Shown in pieces: positions 1 to 8,668 of a DNA stretch of 64,000 nt. Positions within the stretch are counted from its first letter, which is position 1. Every line of letters starts with the position of its first letter. The position numbers and the translations under genes were made by a program. The notes below the pieces were generated by a model. That model was not told the origin of the DNA. It worked only from the letters and a program-made list of their open reading frames with translations, and did no database searches. Source of the DNA: Phycicoccus jejuensis (GTDB lineage Bacteria; Actinomycetota; Actinomycetes; Actinomycetales; Dermatophilaceae); contig NZ_JOEE01000008.1 of assembly GCF_000720925.1 (NCBI RefSeq), forward strand, positions 124,001 through 188,000, given 5' to 3'.

Positions 1-2644
1 AGAAGGTCGGCAGCGGGCCGTCGGCCAGGCCGGTCGGCACGTACAGCCAGGCCTTGCCGTCGGTCTGCATGATGAAGGGGTCGCGCCCGCCGAGGGCGTC
101 CGGACCCTGAGCCCCCTCCTCGGGGACGTGGTCCGGGGCCCGGTCGGCGACGAAGTCGGGCACGTCGTCGCCGGTCCACTTCCCCTGCTCTGCGTCCCAC
201 CAGACGTACTTCTTGCGCTCGCTCCACGGCTTGCCGTCGGGGTCGGCCGAGGCGCGGTTGTACAGGATGCGCCGGTTGGCCGGCCAGGCCCAGCCCCACT
301 CGGGGGCGACGAGTGACTGCTCCCAGTGGGGCTTGCGGCGGGCGGCCTGGTTGGTCTCGTCGGCGTACACGCCGCAGTAGATCCAGCAGCCGCACGCGGT
401 CGAGCCGTCCTTGGCGAGCTGGGTGTACGACGAGAGCGCGTCGCCGGAGCCGTCCCAGCCGTTGATCTCGCGCAGCACCGCCTCGGCGTCGGGCTCCCCG
501 AGCGGGCCCTCGGTGGGGTAGTCCCACGTGAGGTCGAGCAGCGGCCGGTCCATCTCGTCGGTCGACCCGGCCAGCCTTGCTCGGATGCGCTGACCCAGCT
601 CGTAGTAGAACTGGAGGTCGCTGCGGGCGTCCCCGGGCGGCTGCACCGCCTGGTGGCGCCACTGGAGCATCCGCTGGGTGTTCGTGAAGCTGCCCTTCTT
701 CTCGACGTGCGAGGCCGCCGGGAGGAAGAACACCTCGGTCCCGATGCCCTCGGTGCTCAGCTCGCCGGACTCGATCTCCGGGCCGTCCTTCCAGAAGGTG
801 GCGGTCTCGACCATCGTCAGGTCACGCACGACGAGCCACTCGAGGTTGGCCAGCCCGAGCCGCTGCATCTTGCCGTTGGCCGAGCCGACCGCCGGGTTCT
901 CGCCGACGACGAAGTAACCCGGGCTGCGTCCCTCGATCTGGTTGACGACCGTGTCGTAGGTGCCGTGGTGGCCGGTCAAGCGGGGGAGGTAGTCGAAGCG
1001 GAAGTCGTTGTCCTGCGTCGCTGCGTCGCCCCACCAGGCCTTGAGGAGGCTCACGGTGTAGGCGTCCATGTTGCCCCAGAAGCCGGTCGAGCCGGCGTCC
1101 TCGGCGACGAACTCCTCGAGCGAGCGGTGCTGGGCCGCGTGCGGCATCGGGATGTACCCGGGAAGGATGTTGAACAGGGTCGGGATGTCGGTGGACCCCT
1201 GGATGCTCGCGTGCCCGCGCAGGGCGAGGATGCCGCCACCCGGCCGGCCGATGTTGCCGAGCAGGGTCTGCAGGATCGAGGCCGTCCGGATGGTCTGCAC
1301 CCCGGTCGAGTGGTGGGTCCACCCCACGGCGTAGCAGAACGCGCTGGTGCGCTCGCGCCCAGAGTTCTCGGTGAGGGCCTTCGCGACCCTCAGGAAGTCC
1401 TCCTCGGAGACCCCGCACACCTCGGCGACGAGCTCGGGGGTGTACCGGGCGAAGTGCCGCTTGAGGATCTGGAAGACGCACCGGGGGTGTTGCAGCGTCT
1501 CGTCCCGGTCCGGCTTGGCCGGCACGGTCGGTCCGCCGGAGCCGGCCTGCTCGGACCGTGCGGCCTCGTGCTCCTCCGAGGCCGCCGGGCCGCCGGGCTG
1601 GCCTGGGTCGCGCATCCCCGCCGCCGCGGACTGGGGTGCGTTCTCGTACTGCCAGGTGGTCGGGTCGTACTGCTGCTCCTCCGCGTCATAGCCGGAGAAC
1701 AGGCCGTCGAGGTCCTCGGTGTCGCGGAAGTCCTCGGACACGAGGGCCGCCGCGTTCGTGTAGTGCACGACGTACTCCCGGAAGTCCAGGTCGTTGTCGA
1801 GCACGTGGTGGACGAGCCCGCCGAGGAACGCGATGTCGGTACCCGCACGCAGCGGCACGTGGAGGTCGGCGACCGCCGAGGTGCGGGTGAAGCGCGGGTC
1901 GACGTGGATGATCGTCGCGCCCTTGCGCTTGGCCTCCATCACCCACTGGAACCCGACGGGATGGCACTCGGCCATGTTCGAACCCTGGATGACGATGCAG
2001 TCACTGTTGGACAGGTCCTGCTGGAAGGTGGTGGCCCCTCCCCGGCCGAAGCTCGTCCCCAGACCGGGAACGGTGGAGGAGTGTCAAATACGCGCCTGGT
2101 TCTCGATCTGCACCGCGCCCATCGCGGTGTAGAGCTTCTTCATGAGGTAGTTCTCCTCGTTATCGAGGGTCGCTCCTCCGAGGCTCGCGATGCCAAGGGT
2201 GCGGCGGGTGCGCCGGCCGTGCTCGTCCTCCCACTCCCAGTACTTCCGGCGGGTGGCGACCACGCGGTCGGCGATCATGTCCATCGCGGTGTCGAGGTCG
2301 AGGTCCTCCCACGCCGTCCCGTGCGGCCGACGGTAGCGGACCTTCGTCACTCGGTGGTCGGACGTGACGAGCTGTGTGCTGGCGCTTCCCTTGGGGCAGA
2401 GGCGACCACGGGAGATCGGGCTCGCCGGGTCCCCCTCGATCTGGGTGACCTTCTCGTCCTGCACGTAGACCTTCTGGCCGCAGCCGACGGCGCAGAAGGG
2501 GCAGACCGAGTCGACGACGCGGTCTGCGGTGCGGGTGCGAGGGGTGATCGACCGGGTGGTCGCGGACTCCACCGCGGCGCCGCGACCGAGGCGGTCACGC
2601 CCGCGCAGCTGGCGCAGCAACGGCCACTCGAGCGGTGTCGGCAC
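1..2644 (-). CDS. fdhA: Formate dehydrogenase alpha subunit, selenoprotein (3' end outside window)
   Basis: Molybdopterin enzyme oxidising formate to CO2. From the GTG at 2644, preceded by an AGAGGA ribosome site, the protein has an N-terminal [4Fe-4S] motif (C48, C51, C55, C83) and then runs into an in-frame TGA at 2086-2084. Reading through it gives NQARI-U-HSS, which matches the active-site context of FdnG/FdhA enzymes, so residue 187 is read as selenocysteine. After the UGA the frame stays open to base 1, with family-like stretches such as GGATTFQQDL, SNMAECHPVGFQWV and ATIIHVDPRF. Beta subunit and FdhD are not in the window. The gene is divergent from selC-selA-selB, the machinery it needs. 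A plain stop codon or frameshift is unlikely because the frame is conserved on both sides of the TGA. Confidence 0.93.
2055..2071 (-). promoter_or_regulatory. Bacterial SECIS hairpin downstream of the Sec UGA
   Basis: Starting 13 nt after the UGA on the minus strand, GTTCCC pairs with GGGGAC (6 bp, one G-U) around the loop GGTCT. The E. coli fdhF/fdnG SECIS presents the same GGUCU apical loop at about this distance from the UGA, and SelB binds it. The match in both loop and spacing is seen directly; binding by the local SelB is inferred. Confidence 0.85.
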
Positions 2645-2754
2645 GGCGGATCCTCTCGACGTCGGGAAGGGGCCCTCCCAGCACCGTAGCCCTCCCCGGT
2701 CTCGGACGGGGAAACCGGTGCGCCCCTCTCGCGGCGGGTCGGTACGCAGCGGTC

Positions 2755-2760
2755 TAGGGT
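2755..2760 (+). promoter_or_regulatory. -10 box (TAGGGT) of the selC promoter
   Basis: TAGGGT ends 7 nt before the first base of mature tRNA-Sec. The same hexamer precedes several genes in this window at 6-7 nt. No convincing -35 is visible. Transcription may start at or next to the mature 5' end of the tRNA. Confidence 0.5.
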
Positions 2761-2767
2761 CGGTCGC

Positions 2768-2862
2768 GGAGGCGTTTCTTGTCTGGTGACGGGCGCGGTC
2801 TTCAACACCGACGTGACCGGGTCACCCGGTCAGGCGGGTTCGATTCCCGTCCGCCTCCGCCA
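2768..2862 (+). tRNA. selC: tRNA-Sec (anticodon TCA)
   Basis: A 95-nt tRNA with encoded CCA. The acceptor arm GGAGGCG pairs with CGCCTCC, followed by discriminator G. The anticodon stem CGGT/ACCG closes the loop CTTCAAC, which contains the UGA-reading anticodon TCA. A long variable arm lies between anticodon and T arms, and the T loop is TTCGATT. Length, long extra arm and anticodon are diagnostic of selenocysteine tRNA. SelA charges it with selenium and SelB delivers it. selA starts 23 nt downstream, so co-transcription is likely. Confidence 0.96.
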
Positions 2863-2885
2863 GCTTTCGCCTCGTGAGGAGCCCC

Positions 2886-4187
2886 GTGGACGACCGCCGC
2901 CGTGACGTGCCGCGGACCGACGCCGTCCTCGCCGAGCCCCGGGTCGCGAAGGCGGTCGGCCGGCTGGGCCGGGCGGCCGTCAAGGCGATCGTCGTCGAGG
3001 TCCTGCAGGTCTGCCGGGACGGTGGGCTCGCACCGGTGGACGTGCCCGCCGAGGTGCTCGCCCGGCTGCCGCGCTCGAGCACCTCGCTGCGCGCGGTGCT
3101 CAACGCGACCGGCGTGGTCGTGCACACCAACCTCGGTCGGGCCCCGTTGTCCCGGGCCGCGGTCGAGGCCGTGGTCGTCGCGGCGGGGGCCACCGACGTC
3201 GAGCTCGACCTCGCCACCGGACGGCGCGGACCCCGCGGCACCGGGGCGCTGGACGCCCTGCGGTCCGCCGTGCCCGACGCCGGCGACGTGCACGTCGTCA
3301 CCAACGGCGCGGCGGCGGTCGCGCTGGTGTCACGCGCGCTGGCCGCGGACCGGGAGGTCGTCGTCGCGCGCGGCGAGCTCGTCGAGATCGGCGACGGCTT
3401 CCGCGTCCCCGAGCTCGTGGAGTCCTTGGGGGTGCGGCTGCGCGAAGTCGGGACGACGAACCGGGTACGCCTGGAGGACTACGCGCGGGCCGTCGGCGAT
3501 CGGACGGCGTTCGTGCTCAAGGTGCACCCGAGCAACTTCCGCGTCGAGGGGTTCACGTCCTCCGTGGGGGTCGGCGAGCTCGCCACCCTGCCGGTCCCCG
3601 TCGTCGCGGACCTCGGGTCGGGGCTCCTGCGTCCCCACCCGAGGCTCCCGGACGAGCCGGACGCGGCCGGCGCCCTCCGCGCCGGGGCCGCCCTCGTCAC
3701 GGCGTCCGGCGACAAGCTGCTCGGCGGCCCGCAGTGTGGCCTCGTGCTCGGCCGTGCCGACCTCGTCCAGCAGGTCCGGCGCCACCCGATGGCGCGGGCC
3801 GTCCGCGTGGGCAAGCTGACCCTCGCCGCCCTCGAGGCGACGTTGACCGGACCCGAGCCCCCGGTGGTGCAGGCGCTCGGTCGGGCACGAGAGTCGCTAC
3901 GCGAGAGGGCGGACCACGTGGCATCCGCGCTCGGTGGCGACGTGGCCGTCGTCGACACCGAGGGGCGGGTGGGCGGCGGCGGCGCCCCGGGCGTGCCCCT
4001 GCCGAGTGCGGCAGTGTCGCTCCCGTCGGCTCTTGCTCCCGTCCTGCGCGCGGGCGACCCGCCGGTGGTGGGGCGCGTGCACGGCGGTCGTCTGCTCCTC
4101 GACCTGCTGACGGTGGACGAGGCGGACGAGGACGTGCTCGTCGAGGCGGTGCACCGGGCGAGGGCGAGCGCGGAAGCGGGAGGCTGA
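2886..4187 (+). CDS. selA: L-seryl-tRNA(Sec) selenium transferase SelA
   Basis: PLP enzyme that converts Ser-tRNA-Sec to Sec-tRNA-Sec using selenophosphate. 433 aa from the GTG at 2886, close to the bacterial SelA norm of about 460. The PLP lysine is in SGDKLLGGPQCGL (K277), and family motifs such as ATGVVVHTNLGRAPLS and KVHPSNFRVEGF are present. A GTG at 2874 would add four residues, but the GAGGAG ribosome site sits just upstream of 2886, which favours the shorter form. It lies between selC and selB; selB begins 1 nt after its stop, so the two are probably translationally coupled. selD is not in the window and must be elsewhere if the pathway works. Confidence 0.95.
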   Translation: MDDRRRDVPRTDAVLAEPRVAKAVGRLGRAAVKAIVVEVLQVCRDGGLAPVDVPAEVLARLPRSSTSLRAVLNATGVVVHTNLGRAPLSRAAVEAVVVAAGATDVELDLATGRRGPRGTGALDALRSAVPDAGDVHVVTNGAAAVALVSRALAADREVVVARGELVEIGDGFRVPELVESLGVRLREVGTTNRVRLEDYARAVGDRTAFVLKVHPSNFRVEGFTSSVGVGELATLPVPVVADLGSGLLRPHPRLPDEPDAAGALRAGAALVTASGDKLLGGPQCGLVLGRADLVQQVRRHPMARAVRVGKLTLAALEATLTGPEPPVVQALGRARESLRERADHVASALGGDVAVVDTEGRVGGGGAPGVPLPSAAVSLPSALAPVLRAGDPPVVGRVHGGRLLLDLLTVDEADEDVLVEAVHRARASAEAGG

Positions 4188-4188
4188 C

Positions 4189-5952
4189 GTGCACGTCGTC
4201 GCCACCGCCGGGCACGTCGACCACGGCAAGTCGACCCTCGTGCGGGCCCTCACCGGCCAGGACCCCGACCGCCTCGCCGAGGAGGCGCGCCGCGGGCTGT
4301 CCATCGAGCTCGGCTACTGCTGGACCGACCTGCCGGGGGTCGGTGAGGTCGCCTTCGTCGACGTGCCGGGCCACGAGAGGTTTCTCGGGACGACGCTGGC
4401 CGGGCTGGGGGCCCTGCGGGTCGCCCTGCTCGTCGTGGCGGCCGACGACCCGTGGATGCCGCAGGCGGCCGAGCACCTCGCCGCCCTCGACGCCCTCGAC
4501 GTGCGGCACGGGGTGCTCGTGGTGACGCGGGCCGACCTCGTGGACCCGGCGCCTGCGCTGGCCCGGGCGCGGGCGGAGGTCGCCCGGACGTCACTGCGGG
4601 ACGCCCCGGACGTCGTCGTGAGTGGCCGGACCGGGCAGGGGCTGGACGCCCTGCGCGACGCGCTCGTCGGCGTGCTGGCGGCCGTTCCGCGCCCCGACCC
4701 GGCCGCCGACGTGCGGCTCTGGGTCGACCGGCGCTTCCGCGTGCGCGGCACCGGGCTCGTCGTCACCGGCACGCTCGCCGCCGGCACGGTGCGGCCCGGT
4801 GACGTGCTCGAGGCGGACGGCGAGCCCGTGCGAGTCCGCGGTGTGGAGGCGTTGGGCACACCGCGGGCCCAGGTGTCGGCGCCCGCGCGGGTCGCGCTCG
4901 ACCTCGGGGGCCGGGCCCCGGCGGGCGTGCGCCGGGGGGCGCAGCTCGTCGCCCCCGGCTCGGTGCTCGCCCCGGTCGAGGTCGACGTCCGCGTGCGACC
5001 CGGCGACCGCCCACCGCGGCAACCGGTGCTCCACGTCGGGACCGACCACGTCGAGGTGCGGGTGCGACCGCTGGCCGGTGATGTCGTGCGCCTGCGGCCG
5101 ACCCGCCCGCTGCCCCTGCGGGTCGGCGACCGGGCCGTCCTGCGCGACCCCGGCGACCGCCGGGTCTGGGGGGTCGAGGTGCTCGACCCGGCGCCCCCGC
5201 CGCTGCGGGGCCGCGGCGCCGCGGCGGCCCGGGCCGGCGAGCTCTCCACGGTGCGCGGCACCGTGGCCGACGAGGTCGAGCGGCGTGGCGCGGTCACGTG
5301 GGGGCTGCTGCGGCGGCTCGGTGTCGGGGGACCGGTGCCCGAGGGCAGCATCGTCGCGGGGGAGGTCGTGGTGGCGCCGCACCGTGCACAGGTCCTGCGG
5401 GAGGACGTGTTGGCCGCGGTGCGTGCGGCCGGCGCGGGCGGGCTGGCGCCGGCCGCCGCCGCACGGGCCGCGGGTCTCGGGGACGCCCTCCTCGTGGAGG
5501 CCCTGCTGGAACCGCCTCTCCGGCTGACGGGCGGACGGGTCGTGCTCGACGAGCAGGGCCGTACGACACCGGAGGACGCAGCGGCGCTCGCCGCCCTCGC
5601 GGCCGACCTCGACGAGGCGCCGTTCGGGGCCCCGACGGCGGAGCGGTTGCGCGAGCTGGGCCTGGTCGGGGCGCGGCTCGACGCCTTGGTGCGCGCGGGG
5701 CACCTCGAACGGGCCGGGCGCGGGGTGGTCCTCCTCCCCGGGGCGACGGCGGAGGCCACCCGCCGGCTCGGCGAGCTGGAGCAGCCCTTCACCGTGGCGC
5801 AGGCCCGCGTGGCCCTCGGCACCACCCGTCGGGTCGTGCTGCCGCTGCTGGCCCACCTCGACGCCGCCGGGATGACGGTGCGCCTGGCCGACGACACGCG
5901 TCGGGTCAGGCCGCCACGGGGGCCGGCCGCGGGTCGGGACGCCAGCGGCTGA
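4189..5952 (+). CDS. selB: Selenocysteine-specific elongation factor SelB
   Basis: GTPase that brings Sec-tRNA-Sec to UGA codons marked by a SECIS hairpin. 587 aa, GTG start 1 nt after the selA stop. G1 is GHVDHGKST (residues 8-16) and G3 is DVPGHE (58-63). G4 reads TRAD (113-116) where E. coli SelB has TKAD. EF-Tu-like domains 2 and 3 follow, then an Ala/Leu-rich C-terminal half consistent with the winged-helix SECIS-binding repeats. The family is certain from the G motifs plus context. The 3' end overlaps the opposite-strand fragment at 5906-6130 by 47 bp. Confidence 0.94.
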   Translation: MHVVATAGHVDHGKSTLVRALTGQDPDRLAEEARRGLSIELGYCWTDLPGVGEVAFVDVPGHERFLGTTLAGLGALRVALLVVAADDPWMPQAAEHLAALDALDVRHGVLVVTRADLVDPAPALARARAEVARTSLRDAPDVVVSGRTGQGLDALRDALVGVLAAVPRPDPAADVRLWVDRRFRVRGTGLVVTGTLAAGTVRPGDVLEADGEPVRVRGVEALGTPRAQVSAPARVALDLGGRAPAGVRRGAQLVAPGSVLAPVEVDVRVRPGDRPPRQPVLHVGTDHVEVRVRPLAGDVVRLRPTRPLPLRVGDRAVLRDPGDRRVWGVEVLDPAPPPLRGRGAAAARAGELSTVRGTVADEVERRGAVTWGLLRRLGVGGPVPEGSIVAGEVVVAPHRAQVLREDVLAAVRAAGAGGLAPAAAARAAGLGDALLVEALLEPPLRLTGGRVVLDEQGRTTPEDAAALAALAADLDEAPFGAPTAERLRELGLVGARLDALVRAGHLERAGRGVVLLPGATAEATRRLGELEQPFTVAQARVALGTTRRVVLPLLAHLDAAGMTVRLADDTRRVRPPRGPAAGRDASG

Positions 5953-6130
5953 GCACGGCGAGGGCCAGGGCCACCTCGGCGAGGTCGCCGAACCAGTACA
6001 TGAGCTGGGCTCCCGCCATCCGGTCCGCGGCCGGGCCGGGCACGTCGACGAGCCACCCCGCGTAGAGCAGCTGGGCGAGGACGGCGTGGGCCGCGACCGC
6101 GACCGCGAGCACCACGAGGCGGCGCGGCAC
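5906..6130 (-). pseudogene. Fragment resembling the C-terminus of CtaG-type cytochrome c oxidase assembly protein
   Basis: 74 aa with two hydrophobic segments, HAVLAQLLYAGW and AGAQLMYWFGDLAEVALALA. The order and the His resemble the end of the actinobacterial caa3-type CtaG membrane family, whose full members have several more membrane helices. Only the last third is present, no ribosome site precedes the GTG at 6130, and no related sequence is recognisable upstream in 6131-6262. I read it as a decayed remnant at the edge of the selB locus. It could instead be a short real membrane protein. The family assignment is from memory of motifs and is moderate at best. Confidence 0.4.
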
Positions 6131-6262
6131 CGAGGGCGGTGTTGCACCGTCGAGGCTGGGCCACCCCCGAGGTGGCGCCGCAGTTCCGGCGAGAAGCCGT
6201 GACCGAGCCGCAGCATGAGGAGACCGACGTGGGTGCGCGAACGATTGGCCAGGCCGGCGGCA

Positions 6263-7273
6263 CTACCGGTCCGTGGCGCCGCCACGCGAGCCGGTCTGGT
6301 TCTGGCGGTGGGCGGACCGGCGGCCGGGGGCGGCGAGGGCGCGCAGCCACCGGGAGCGGGCGGCGACCGCGTGCCCCTCGGCGGCCGGTGCGTCCGTGCG
6401 CCGCCAGTCCCGGACGGGAGCCTCACCCGGCAGGAGGCGGGCGGCCAGCCCGAGGGCCCGGACCGTCGTCGCCGGGGCGAGGCCGTGCACCCGGCGGGCG
6501 AGGGCCACCCACGGCGAGACGCTGACGACCGGCCGCCCCGCGAGCACGCCGTCGACGATGCGCCGGGCGGCCCGCTCGACCGGCAGGCTGACCCCGGGCC
6601 ACGTCGCGCCCGGCGCGAACCACGCGTCGTCGGCGGCGGCGTCACCCGTGAAGCGGGCGTGCACGTGTCCGCCGGTGCGCATCAGCCAGGGGGTCACCGA
6701 GGTGACCGTGACCCCGGTGCCCGAGAGCTCGGCCGCGAGGCCCTCGGCGAGCCCGACGGCCCCGAACTTGGCGACCGAGTACGGGACCAGGCGGGGGACC
6801 GCGACGAGGCCGCCGACCGACGACACGATCCCGATGCGACCCTCGCGGCGGCTGCGCATCGAGGGCAGGACGGCGAGGGCGAGGTGCACCGGACCCCAGA
6901 GCATCGTGTCGACGGCCTCGTGGACGTGACCGAGCGTCACCGACTCGACCGCGCCCACCCCGATGACGCCGGCGACGTGGACGGCGGCGTCGACCCGGCC
7001 GTGCTGCTCGAGGACGGTGGTGACCACCTCGTCGACGGCGGCGGGGTCGCGCGAGTCGGCGACGTGCACGTGGTGGCGTCCGGGCGGGGCGTCGAGCAGG
7101 TCGAGCGCACGCTGCAGCGCGGCCGGGTCGCGGCCGGTGGCGTGCACGACCCATCCCCGCTCCAGCAGCACCCGCGAGATCTCGAGCCCGAGCCCGCGCG
7201 AGGCGCCGGCCACGAGGGCGACCCCGGCGCTCCCGTCGGTGCCCGTCCGTCCCGGCCGTGAGGTGGTGTCCAT
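6263..7273 (-). CDS. Short-chain dehydrogenase/reductase (SDR) family oxidoreductase
   Basis: 336 aa classical SDR. The Rossmann motif is GASRGLGLEIS near residue 23, then a conserved AVHVAGV (NNAG-like) segment, catalytic Ser in IVSSVGG and YSVAK for the Tyr/Lys pair. A C-terminal extension after residue about 240 ends in a basic tail. The substrate cannot be told from sequence. The ATG at 7273 lies 9 nt after a SigB-like -10 box (GGGTAG, 7288-7283), so the mRNA would have almost no leader. It is divergent from the hemerythrin gene, which has a promoter of the same class. Confidence 0.85.
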   Translation of the reverse strand: MDTTSRPGRTGTDGSAGVALVAGASRGLGLEISRVLLERGWVVHATGRDPAALQRALDLLDAPPGRHHVHVADSRDPAAVDEVVTTVLEQHGRVDAAVHVAGVIGVGAVESVTLGHVHEAVDTMLWGPVHLALAVLPSMRSRREGRIGIVSSVGGLVAVPRLVPYSVAKFGAVGLAEGLAAELSGTGVTVTSVTPWLMRTGGHVHARFTGDAAADDAWFAPGATWPGVSLPVERAARRIVDGVLAGRPVVSVSPWVALARRVHGLAPATTVRALGLAARLLPGEAPVRDWRRTDAPAAEGHAVAARSRWLRALAAPGRRSAHRQNQTGSRGGATDR

Positions 7274-7282
7274 GCCCGTGCG

Positions 7283-7307
7283 CTACCCGGTTCGGATGTC
7301 GCCACAC
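7283..7307 (-). promoter_or_regulatory. SigB/SigF-type promoter of the SDR gene
   Basis: On the minus strand, GTGT (7307-7304), 15 bp spacer, GGGTAG (7288-7283). It fits the Streptomyces SigB pattern GNNT-N14-16-GGGTAC/T and is one of eight such sites between 7.2 and 22 kb. Confidence 0.55.
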
Positions 7308-7331
7308 CGGTCTCGGGAATCCCCGTGTCAG

Positions 7332-7356
7332 GCATGCCGGTGGAGCATCGGGGTAG
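7332..7356 (+). promoter_or_regulatory. SigB/SigF-type promoter of the hemerythrin gene
   Basis: GCAT (7332-7335), 15 bp spacer, GGGTAG (7351-7356). It lies 67 nt upstream of the start at 7424 and points away from the divergent SDR promoter 25 bp to the left. Confidence 0.55.
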
Positions 7357-7423
7357 TGGTCCGTGCGACCAGGGGGTGGGCGGCAGGGCTGCCCCTTGGT
7401 CGTCACCCCCGGAAGGAACAGGC

Positions 7424-7912
7424 ATGTCGCACACGGCGCTCGTCGGCGTGGTCGTCACCCAGCACCGGCGGCTGCGCGAGATGGTCGCTGACGTGGCGCG
7501 CGCAGCACCGGGGGCCCGGGACGCGGCGCTCCACCGGCTTCTGCGCCACCTCGCGGTCCACCTGGCCGCGGAGCGCGTCGCCCTCGCGGCCGACGGGGTG
7601 GCCGGGGCCGGGGACGCCGCCGAGGAGCACGAGATCGTCGAGGGGGCGGAGCGCCTCGACGACCTGGGCACGGACTGCCCGTCCTTCGTGGTGCAGCTCG
7701 GGCTCCTCGCGGCGGGGATGGTGCACCACGAGACGAGGTCGGAGCGGGAGGTCCTGCCACGCTTCGTGACGACGCACGAGGCGGGGGACCTCGACCGGGC
7801 GGCGCAGCTGCTGCTCGGGTGTGACGACCTCGCCGTGCTCGACGAGGAGGTGCCCCCCGGCACAGGGTTCGGCCACATGCTGCGCGACGCCCGGGCGGTG
7901 GTCCGCGAGTGA
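7424..7912 (+). CDS. Hemerythrin (HHE)-domain protein
   Basis: 162 aa from the ATG at 7424, chosen over the upstream in-frame ATG at 7325 because GGAAGGAAC sits directly before it. His and Glu/Asp residues recur on predicted helices as expected for a di-iron four-helix bundle: TQHRRLREMV, LRHLAVHLAAER, EEHEIVEG and MVHHETRSEREVLPRF. Family members bind O2, NO or iron, and many respond to oxidative or nitrosative stress. The exact ligand here is unknown. A SigB-like promoter precedes it and a 7-bp hairpin follows it. Confidence 0.83.
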   Translation: MSHTALVGVVVTQHRRLREMVADVARAAPGARDAALHRLLRHLAVHLAAERVALAADGVAGAGDAAEEHEIVEGAERLDDLGTDCPSFVVQLGLLAAGMVHHETRSEREVLPRFVTTHEAGDLDRAAQLLLGCDDLAVLDEEVPPGTGFGHMLRDARAVVRE

Positions 7913-7930
7913 GCCCGGCTTCCGTCCTGA

Positions 7931-7948
7931 GCGGTCGGTCACGACCGC
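7931..7948 (+). terminator. Hairpin after the hemerythrin gene
   Basis: GCGGTCG-GTCA-CGACCGC, a perfect 7-bp stem starting 19 nt after the stop codon. There is no U-tract, which is common for actinobacterial terminators. Confidence 0.5.
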
Positions 7949-8074
7949 GCGAGAACTTCGCGTCACCAAACCCCCGTGCGGGACCCATCCGTGGCACCGT
8001 CGAGGTATCGGTCCAGACCCGGCCGCGTAACGGGTCAGACAGTGCGCCCTCCTTCTCCCTGATGGAGGACAGCC

Positions 8075-8623
8075 ATGTCCAAGACCCTTCGTTCCACTGT
8101 CACCGGCGAGCGCGACCAAGTCGTCGAAGGCCTCCTCGACCGCGTCTCCGTCACGACGGATCCTGCTGAGCAGCGACGGCTGCGCGCCCAGGTCGTCGAG
8201 GAGATGCTGCCCTTGGCCGACGGTCTGGCTCATCGCTACTCCGGGCGGGGCATCGAGCGGGACGACCTCGAGCAGGTCGCCCGGACGGCTCTCGTCGCCG
8301 CCGTGGACCGCTACGCACGGCTGTGCAGCAGCGGTTTCCGCCCGGCATCGCTGGACGCGCCGGTGCTGGCCGGCGGGACCGAGGGCGACCGCCTCGCCGG
8401 CGTCGGGGACTTCTACCACCGCTTCGAGCTGCACACCGACCTGCGGCTGGCCCTGGACTCCTTGGGGGAGCGGGACCGCCGGGTGGTGCGGCTGCGCTTC
8501 GTGGAGGAGCTGACGCAGTCCGAGATCGGGTCGATGCTCGGGGTCAGCCAGATGCAGGTCTCGCGGATCCTGTCGCGCATCCTGCGCCAGCTGCGGGGGA
8601 GCCTGGACGTGGTCGCCGCCTGA
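8075..8623 (+). CDS. SigB/SigF-like sigma factor with central regions 2.3-3 missing
   Basis: 182 aa, well short of the about 260 aa of group 3 sigma factors. Residues about 45-90 match region 1.2-2.2 (LPLADGLAHRYSGRGIERDD, then LEQVARTALVAAVDRYA). The sequence then jumps to GFRPASLDAPV, which in intact SigB/SigF follows region 3. The -10 recognition and melting segment (2.3-2.4) and region 3 are therefore absent. Region 4 is intact, with LGERDRRVVRLRFVEELTQS and a helix-turn-helix in SEIGSMLGVSQMQVSRILSR. The frame is open and a strong GGAGG precedes the ATG, so it is likely translated. It may be a decayed gene, or a regulator using only core binding and -35 recognition. It sits within a group of genes with SigB-like promoters. 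Confidence 0.8.
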   Translation: MSKTLRSTVTGERDQVVEGLLDRVSVTTDPAEQRRLRAQVVEEMLPLADGLAHRYSGRGIERDDLEQVARTALVAAVDRYARLCSSGFRPASLDAPVLAGGTEGDRLAGVGDFYHRFELHTDLRLALDSLGERDRRVVRLRFVEELTQSEIGSMLGVSQMQVSRILSRILRQLRGSLDVVAA

Positions 8624-8668
8624 GGGTCGTCACCGCCTGCGCGCAGCGGGGGAGCCGGCGGAGGAGCA

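Noticed and set aside
2084..2086. Stop codon or frameshift splitting the formate dehydrogenase gene
   Set aside because: Frame and family similarity continue on both sides, the context is the known Sec site, and a SECIS hairpin plus tRNA-Sec, selA and selB are adjacent.
326..2689. 787-aa plus-strand ORF
   Set aside because: Antisense shadow of the formate dehydrogenase gene; composition follows complementary codons and no family is recognisable.
8003..8008. SigB-type promoter for the shortened sigma gene (AGGTAT)
   Set aside because: No GNNT element at 14-16 bp upstream, and the first base of the -10 deviates.
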